64,000 nucleotides of DNA from Heligmosomoides polygyrus polygyrus (taxonomy: Eukaryota > Nematoda > Chromadorea > Rhabditida > Heligmosomidae). The number at the start of each line of letters is the position of its first letter. The first letter of the stretch is position 1. The stretch lies in assembly GCA_947396885.1 (NCBI GenBank), contig OX377205.1, positions 65,630,969 to 65,694,968 on the forward strand, given 5' to 3'. The position numbers and the translations under genes were made by a program. Below the pieces are notes generated by a model that worked only from the letters and a program-made list of their open reading frames with translations, had not been told where the DNA came from and searched no databases. Shown one piece after another: positions 56,170 through 64,000 of the stretch.

Positions 56170-57106
56170 TAACGAGCCTCAGCCGACCCCACAGATCGTG
56201 AACTGCCGTTGACCGGTCAGCGCTCGACCCGGTAACGGTGTCGATCTGGCGAAAGGCGCATTTTCGTCCGCCACTCACGCGAGGATTATGCCATCTACGG
56301 CAACAGCAGAACGAGACTGATGTGCCTTTAATTGGACCGTACGCGAAGTGACACACCGTTTCCCGTTTGCATCCCGCCATACAACTGATCGTTGGAAGGG
56401 CAGATGAGAAAACCTCATCCAGGCAGACACTAACCGTGGACCCCTGACATCCGAACGATGAAGAAGCTCAAATAACCCGAAGGGAAGTTTAAATTTAGTA
56501 ATAGGAAAAGAGATCGGCACTGGTCGATGGTTTCTTCAATCATTCTTGAGTAATAGATCAGATTCAAGACAACAAGTGCTTTACTGGTTTCAGTCAGAAC
56601 TCAGGTCGCCTTTGGCCACGAAAATTGACTTACAAGAGAGGTCAATGAACGAAAATTTATAAGGTGACCTACTGAGGGTTGTAGGGGGTTGTCCGAAAGG
56701 CACCGTAGTGGTTTTCAAATTTCCTGCGGACATTTGAGTAGGTCAAAAATTGCAAAATACCGTATCACTTCAGTGCGGGCCGATAAAGCAAAGCAGACAT
56801 CTGGAACTGCCATGTCGTGATTAGAATGTATCCAGCAAAAGGTTTGGGGCTGGAACAGCGGCGGAATTACAGCAATTTCACAATTTGCCTGTTAGCGATA
56901 CAGTAACTGAAGTGGAACATTGAGGTGACCGCTCACCATCAAGAGGAATGGATGGTCAGGTAGGAATGGATCGGACTCGCAGGAAGAGGGTCATTGGTTC
57001 GTATCCGGGATTGAGATTCTGCATTGCTGGGTTCGCTCACTGCTCTTTTGCCGATGCAAAGTGTTATCTTGAACACGTAGTGTACCATACTGACGTTATA
57101 ACCTTA
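56170..57106. other. Unassigned
   Basis: No gene, RNA or bounded repeat recognised. The 56130-56500 block is GC-richer than the surroundings and may be a dispersed repeat. Confidence 0.3.
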
Positions 57107-57245
57107 TTCCAACCCGTATGATACGATTTACAACCATGCTGCCTTATTTCGGCCACCACTTTCTGCTGATCGAAGGTGTAGACACTTGCACTCCCACGAC
57201 TCTGGAGATCGAAAGCAATTTTCGATGGAGAGAAGCGCACGAAGA
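57107..57245 (-). CDS. Possible exon, upstream of the second gene
   Basis: The minus-strand reading SPSKIAFDLQSRGSASVYTF then DQQKVVAEIRQHG has protein-like composition and potential donors (CATG/GTTGTA, AAG/GTTATA), but the acceptor is not convincing. If real it would be an early exon of the second gene. Family unknown. Confidence 0.25.
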
Positions 57246-57303
57246 ATAGACAATTTAGAAAAAGGAATGGCATATTCGTGGTAAACTTAAATAGTTTCCA
57301 CAA

Positions 57304-58170
57304 GCGAGGAAAGGGCGAAATCAGTAATCATGACCCCAGCATCCCTACACACGACACCCACAGTGACCTACAGTGGTCGGCCGAGAGGTATCCAAAATAA
57401 CAGTACTGGGCGACGTTTGACGAAATTTTTTTCCGAGTTTTCCTCGACTTTTGGAGTCGCGATAGGATGTGCATACAATCTTGAAGGAAAGATCGTATGC
57501 GTCAATATAATTGTAACAGAGGAAAAACGTCACTTTTGGAAAGAGAGGAAGTTAGCATGAAGGTGCATGCAGCATTAGGATAGAAGTCGTTCTAACACAG
57601 CTGAGCATGCACGGATGACAGGGCAGCATCGCGTTCTTCTCCTACCAGGAAGACGAAAAACGCCTAGAAATTCAATTGAATGGCCACCATTGATCTTCCT
57701 TGTAGGCTCATCCGCGAGTAGCGGTCAACTGCCTATTCACTGCCCTTCAGCGCCTCTATAGCAAACAGCTTAACAAAAGGATTGGCGTGAAGCGCCACCC
57801 AGAGGCATTCGTTACATCCCATCATCCTTGTGGAAGAAATCGTTGAGGTGCATGCACACCTACTGATTGTGTAATGCGTAAATAGATGGACGTTTTAAGC
57901 AACATAAACAGCTGGCTGCTTCGGAAGCCAATTCCGCATGAAATAAAGTAAAATAAAATCTATATCACAAAACGACGCGAAAAACACATGCAGCTACGGA
58001 CAAAACTTGAATTCGGTGCGATTTTCGGAGAAAGTCGGACAACTTCTAGACAATTTCTAGAGAATGTCTTGAAACACTTTTTGACCACTGTATTTTCTGC
58101 CGAAACGCATGCCACTTAATGTTAAAGAACAGTCCCCTAAGCAGTTTCCATAACCGTCACAAAGCACTGT
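57304..58170. other. Unassigned
   Basis: AT-rich sequence with short frames only; nothing supported. Confidence 0.4.
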
Positions 58171-58379
58171 CATCTTCAAGATGCTGCAAGAGGCCAAACG
58201 GCTTAAACAAAAGAAACACCTGCAGAATAAACAACACTGGAGATCATGTCAACGCATTGCATCAACCCTTCCATCAAGCCACAACTTGACTATGCGTAGG
58301 AAGGTGTGTGCTGGGGTCGGTCACTGGTGGCTAAGCGGTCGTCCTCCGTTGCAGAAACAGGTCCAGTAGAAGTAGAAGC

Positions 58380-59030
58380 AGACCTTAACGGGATTGATTA
58401 AGGTCGTCCTTTATTATTTCTACGGCAGACCCTCGGACAAGCATGCGAGCGTAAGTTATGCTCATAGTCATTGACTTTTCCTGCTTATGTCCCCTTCATG
58501 TGCCACCTCATCGCGGTGAAGGGGTGAATATCACTTTGTGATGGCTAATGGCACAAATGGTCACGCAGTACACGATGCTTTGTCGTGTATGGGCGGCTCT
58601 CATGTATCCCTGGCCAGGAATATGTGAGTAACCAGACCACCGCCATGGCTCAAACAACTAAACCCGCGCCCCAGTCCTCCGCAAACCGGAGGTGGACTTC
58701 TACGACGTCGGTTGCATCCACCTCCGGCGAGGGGCCATCTAATCTCGGAGTTAAACTAGCAGGACGTCATTGGAATCGGACTACCGGAAACTCCCTCCCA
58801 CCACGACACGGAAACTGCCTATTCGTCTGCACTTATAACTGTCGTTCGATCGCATCTGAGCAGGATCTTCGAACACTGCTTTACAGAAGCCGCAACATCA
58901 AATACAACGTTATCACCCTGCAAGAAATTCCAACCCGATAAATAGTTTACAAAGCAGTGAAATTGGAGAGCCTCGTTACGAGGAATCCTAGAGGTCAACA
59001 CATTTCCTTCGCCACGAACGATGTACAAAA
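58380..59030 (+). pseudogene. Family-B retrotransposon, 5' region and endonuclease start
   Basis: A frame from about 58585 to 58941 ends in CLFVCTYNCRSIASEQDLRT then NVITLQEIPTR, the start of an endonuclease domain (K/V-I-CTYNxRTL in the copy at 18740). Upstream sequence is GC-rich leader. After the stop at 58939-58941 similarity fades, with VKAGW-like readings near 59040. 5'-end fragment only. Confidence 0.6.
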
Positions 59031-62000
59031 TACTGTAGCTGACGTCATCGTAAAGGCTGGCTGGTAAGGAAAAAGGGTCGTGCTGTTCGTTTCTGATGAT
59101 TCACAGCAGTTGTCAGCTACAGAGTAGACCGAGCACAACAGCAGCAGATGAATGCTCAAAATCAAGTCAAGGGAACAGGCAAAGCGGATGTCAATGTCCT
59201 CGATGGGAGGGCAGGACAATCACTCTACATATGAGGCCAGTTGCTCGTCTCACTGACCAGGTAAGAGACGGTTCCAGTTGTACCCGAAGACGATGGTTAC
59301 TCCGCAGCGCTCTGTTTGTTCTGCTGAACACTCACCGTCTACCTTGCTCGCTCTGCATGGCTGTTGATAGTAACTGGTAAATAAAAGCGTCCGAAAGCGT
59401 GCTTTTATGGTACTCCTCCTCAAGAGAATTAAATGGTCTTTTGTGTTGTTAGGCGCATGTTGTCCACTGAAGTCCGTCCTTCCTTCAGCTGCATGGCGGA
59501 GAGCCATCCGTAAAGAAGGAAACAATTTTGATCGCCTTTACGTTGATGGTGACCGGAACTCTTTGGGCACCGCGACTTTTGCGAAACTCTTCGCTAAGGC
59601 CCTTAAATGGACACAAATGTAATCTTGGAAACACAAGCTCTATAAATTTATTCAGTACCACACAACGCGCAACGGTAGTCGTTCCGAGAATGAATCTTTG
59701 TTCTTAAGAAAAATAATGTATTCCATATAATTTTGACACTTCTTTATTGAAAGTACCAGCTCTAAATCTCTAAGCTCTAAGACTTTATTAATGGAAAGTG
59801 TTTCTCAAAGTGAACATCAAAATGCGAAACTCAAAAAAATCGCAAGTTACTGCAAAGCTTTGTGCTCACGCCACCAACAAAATCCAACAAGCCCTTCTCG
59901 TGCTGGGAGAGCGGATTGATCTCGACAAGTGACACCTCCTCCTGTCCGCTTTTGCTGTTTGAGCAACAATTCTTTAGTAACTTGTTGTGGCGGAAAGGAC
60001 GAAAAACGCCTGCAATTGGTTCCCGCTGACGATCGAGTGACGAGCAGGAGATGTTCAACAACAAGAACATAGTCCACAAGTGACTTGTGGGCATTCACCG
60101 CCAACGGGAGGAGCAGGTGATTCGCCGTTCAATGGTGAGTTCACGTTGAGATCATTGTTTGGTGAGAATTATTAGATAGTTTAGATATGGCAAGAAAACT
60201 GGCTCGCTCACCACCGCCCTCTTTACAACTAGTAACTGCAGACCCTCTCACCAGGCTGGAACCGTAGTCCTGAAAGGGCAAGAAAACGGAAGGAATGACA
60301 AAACCAACAAGGCTCGTAGGCTGCAGAACTGTGATGCTTCAAAGTCGTGCAAGTTTTTTGTTGAGCAGAATATGGGAAAGGATGCGTGAACTCTAAAATG
60401 TTTTTTCTGCTGCTGCGTACGGAAAAAATGCCTCGCTCTGCATGCGGCTGTTAAGTTCTCCATCAGTTTTGAATGCATCTAGTTACAGCTTCGTATCCAG
60501 CTTTGGGAACTCAGTGCAAAAATATGGAAAAAGAGGCTGAATTCGGTAGAGCACTTCGCACACGACCGTATACAAAGGCGAACTGGTCCACCTTCTGCGA
60601 GGCAATGTCCTGTGACGAAAAGAAATGACTCAGTTGTCAGTGGTGACAAACGACAAACGGTGGCGGTGTTTTTGCTGCTACTGTGCGAGGCAGTCCATAA
60701 AGAAGTGAAAGGGTGAAGAAGTGAGAAGTGCAAATTCAGACGACGACCGAAGCGTCGTTGCCGATTCAAATACACAGTGCGGCAAACATTACCTTCACGG
60801 TTCCGCAACGCTCATCTGATTCAAGGGAGGACTATTTCATAGCGAAATGTCGCCAGTGGACACTCATTGGTGTGGGCCAGACATTTCGGACTGCGGGACG
60901 GTCGCTTTCGCCGATTGTTGAACCAGCAGCTTATTAGCGCGAAATGAGCAGGGGCGCTTCGCGCGTCGAGCTGGAGTGAAATGGAGACCGAAGTGACGGA
61001 GTCGGAGAAAGTGCAGAATGACCGGCAGCACGGTCAGCGCCGTCACTCCACAAAGAACTCTGTTGACACCGAAGTCTACGCGCGTGCGGCTCATACCAAT
61101 CCGAGCTTCTTTTAGCACTCACCGACCGTCCAGTCGAAAAGGCAGTAACATCCAGAGGACGTTTTCAAGGTGTAGCACATCTTCCTGTTCGGGATGTCCT
61201 GCGGAGGAGCTGTAGGTGACACAAGTCAGCTTGATGTTGATCTAGGTCAAGCAATTACTTCGTAAAATAACTTTATCAGGTGGATTTTTAGCACTTGAGA
61301 ATGTCTCTGTATTAGGTTCTCCCATCAGTCGCCGCCGTTTTTTCCAACGATTCGTTGCGGGTTTCGCCGTCGGTCTCCTGCATAGCGCTACAGAGTTTTC
61401 GTAAGAGAATGATTTGCTCTATTGCACTTCCGAGCATGTATTGCATTTCTTTTTTATCCTTATTTTTATTAGCTTTTAGGTCGGTAAAGTGAAAAGTGAA
61501 AAGTGAAAAATGACCATCGCCGCCAGTTTTGCTTCTCTCCGCTTATGTTTGAAGTATTTTGCGCAGCTTTTCATAGCATTTGGAAGACAATTGTTCTGCA
61601 CTACAAAAATACGTGTTGGTCCTATTTATCCTCTTGTCCTTGATAGTTTTTTAGGCCATCAAATTGGGACGTCCGAAGAAGATTTATTTTTACCGACAGC
61701 TTCTGCTCCGTAGTAGGACTTTTTTGCTCGGAGTTACATGTCGGTCGAAAGAGAATGTCTTGCTCTATAAGAATCTGTGTCGTGTTTATTGGCACATGCT
61801 GATTTCTGTCGAATATCAACAAAATGCTAGAAAGAGAAAAATCATCTTCACCAGCAACTCCTTCGCCTTGTACAGTCTGCCTTCTCAATTTTATATCATA
61901 CTCGAAAGTGAATGTCTTGGTCTACCAGAATATATAATTCGTTCTTCGGCCATTTAAATTTTTGCTAATTTTCAGGTCATCAAAGTGGAGTGCCATGTCG

Positions 62001-62370
62001 GCAAGGATGATCACTTCCGACACCTTCTTCTTTGCTTCCAACCAGCTTCTCTTGCTGCTAAGGCTGCTAGAGAGACGGTTCTTCTTGCTGACATACAAAC
62101 ACCATTTTTCAACGACAGATACAATTCTGTGCAAAAATCGTTCAGAATGTCCGTATGACGAATTATGCCTGCCGCCCTGCTTGCCCGAAAATCCCTGAAA
62201 CCTCCCCCCTGAAAAGGAATAATTGACAGGAACAAGTAAGGCGACTGGGAAGACTAGGGACTGAAACGGCGCTGGTGGAATTTTTTGAAAGCGGAGAAAA
62301 GACCGGGTTTCCTTCCTAACCTTTCGAAGCTTTGCCTATAGTCCTGAATGCCTGCTGTCATGCATGCCAA
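59031..62370. other. Unassigned, no supported gene
   Basis: Short frames such as 59407-59622 (+), 60728-60937 (+) and 61664-61957 (+) show no recognisable motif or splice framework. 61470-61940 is AT-rich with approximate repeats of the words GAGAATGTCTTG and ATCATCTTC. No RNA gene seen. Confidence 0.35.
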
Positions 62371-62373
62371 GAA

Positions 62374-63950
62374 CTAACATTCACAACGAATTTGGCGCCA
62401 CCAGGAAAATATCTGAAACAGCCAGTTCGCGTGTTCACCGACCTTACTGCTAATACAGGGGGTTCTATGTGACTGCCTTATCATGCGCCTTCTGAAGAAC
62501 TTGTTCTGAACACTTTCAAGCACTTTAATGCTCTTCCTCAGATGACGATTAAACACAGAAGTGCTGTAGTCCAGTAAAAGTCTTATGAAAACTTTCCTGG
62601 AATTCGTGTTGGAAAGACATCGAAACAGCTTATGCATTGCATTTGAGGCTTTATCTGATAATAAAGCACAGTGTTTATCAAAACGGAGATCCTCCGTAAT
62701 TAAAGATCCCGGATCTAAAACGTTATTCACTACTTTAAGGGCTGCTCCTCCAGTAGAGTAAGTATACCTCCTTATTGTTCCTCCTTAATTGAAGCACATC
62801 CTCTTCACACAGCAACAAACCCCACCTTTGGGACCAGTTATATACTTTATCAACAGATGCCTGGAGAGTATGGTTTTGGTTTTGCTCCAACTCAACTCAT
62901 TCTGCCGTAAACCTTTAGGTTATCCAGAAAGGCACAGAATTCCATCAAAACATCTCAAACTAAACTAGTAAGCCGAACGTATATATTATAACACGTTCAG
63001 GTGACTGTACTTCACCTTGTAGCAAACCGCAACTAGTTAGCGTAGGCTTTTTTCTTTTCCTACAAGGAGTTATTAACACAAACAAAATACTGGCGATTTT
63101 AAGGAAAGTTTGAATCCAAGAAATTATAGAGTGTGTGGATTTCAATAAAGGCCACTTTATTTAATTTTTTGACTGTCAAATGCTTTACCGAGGTTGAAGT
63201 AAACCTTATCCACACTACCATCATGATCCAGGGACCTAGTCCAATAATGAAATGCCTGAATCATTGCAGTTACTGTTGACTTCCCCTTCCGAAAGCCGTG
63301 CTGCTCAGATGTAATTTTGGAATGGTCATCGAGGTGATGTACAATTGCGCAAACCTCCCCTTCATAATCTTCTCGAGGATTTTCGCGAACAGAGATGTTA
63401 TATGTAGTCACTGGTCTGAAGTTTGATGGAGAGTTAAATGGGGCTTTCTTTGGAATGAGAATCCAACAGATTGTGTCCAACGAAATTGGACTTCAGCATA
63501 CATAAAGCAAAGGTTGTAGATGTACTCAAGCGAGCATGATATGATGTGAGTTACTTTTATAATGAATGGTACACCATCAGGGGTAATGCTTTCGGAAGGT
63601 GGCCATCTCAGAATCATCTCGAGAATTTCGTCCATATGAAACCGCATAGAGTTACTCATGCTTGGGAACGCTTCACTGATTCCTGACTGTTTTGAGCATT
63701 GAAACTTGCAGACATAAAGTTTTCTTGAAAGGTGCTGGGCACGAAATCTGGAAAATCTGTTTCGATAATGTCTGATCGACGGCCATAAGTGCCTGTCCTT
63801 TTCAGATACAGAGAAGGTTTTAAAGCACACATATTGCGGGCTATTCAAACTGTAGTGATGATCTTGAGTAGAACCCCGTAGTCGGAGAGTGAAATCCAAT
63901 AAACACTCAAGTAGGTGAGGCTGAGGAGAGCCGGAAGGGGTCACCGAGCT
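62374..63950 (-). pseudogene. CR1-like non-LTR retrotransposon, decayed, minus strand
   Basis: Read on the minus strand: PPSESITPDGVPFIIKVTH (63610-63550), the pre-RT motif; WILIPKKAPFNSPSNFRPVT (63465-63410); ITSEQHGFRKGKSTVTAMIQ (63325-63265); VYFNLGKAFDS (about 63210-63170); a lost YADD region; then the C-terminal DPGSLITEDLRFDKHCALLS (62715-62655) and FIRLLLDYSTSVFNRHLRKS (62590-62530). The middle is scrambled by stops. This family differs from the RTE copies. Confidence 0.75.
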
Positions 63951-64000
63951 CCGGAGTTTCAGCCTCCAGCAACCTGATTCTGTCGTCGACGTTCGTGGCC

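Noticed and set aside
1..64000. CRISPR arrays, bacterial operons, rRNA genes
   Set aside because: No regular short spaced repeats, no Shine-Dalgarno-linked gene strings and no rRNA-like sequence were seen; the window is eukaryotic.

Overview
The window looks like the genome of a nematode, most likely a clade V / strongylid (hookworm-like) worm. The evidence is a degenerin/ENaC-type channel gene split into many small exons with short worm-style introns (TTTCAG acceptors, GTGAG/GTAAG donors), a spliced-leader-like sequence, and RTE, CR1-like and BEL/Pao retrotransposons. This is eukaryotic DNA: there are no operons, ribosome binding sites or CRISPR arrays, and most long open frames are transposon relics. 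The species is not determined.

1-10.7 kb is a decayed BEL/Pao LTR retrotransposon: protease/RT, RNase H, integrase, an env-like glycoprotein frame, then a gag-like frame. It has been struck by three later elements whose target-site duplications (TSDs) are readable: a 1.4 kb foldback DNA element (1640-3054, 8-bp TSD), a tRNA-derived SINE (7528-7824, 13-bp TSD) and a very small LTR element with a tRNA-Gly primer-binding site (9079-10358, 5-bp TSD).

10.7-25 kb is a graveyard of non-LTR retrotransposons: several RTE copies in both orientations, a second RTE-like lineage called family B here, CR1-like fragments, a TTAA-flanked MITE and a palindromic MITE.

25.4-41.6 kb (minus strand) is the best host gene, a DEG/ENaC cation channel subunit. 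I could reconstruct sixteen coding exons (plus a tentative seventeenth) by splice sites and phase: TM1, extracellular cysteine-rich loop, TM2 and cytoplasmic tail. Two giant introns hold a near-intact RTE element (33553-36687), a 1.7 kb foldback element and a 2.8 kb hAT-like element carrying a piece of a family-B retrotransposon.

42.6-45.5 kb holds a second copy of that hAT-like composite. Its TSD halves lie in inverted orientation, which dates a 1.4 kb local inversion. The inverted segment also contains an SL1-like sequence and two tandem-repeat arrays.

46.6-55.6 kb (minus strand) contains eight exons of a second host gene of unknown family with an apparent in-frame stop. An intron of this gene holds a degraded ParE-like (bacterial toxin family) sequence.

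56-64 kb is mostly unassigned sequence, ending in the 5' part of a family-B element and a decayed CR1-like element on the minus strand. Exon boundaries come from reading splice consensus and codon phase by eye; no search or transcript evidence was available.
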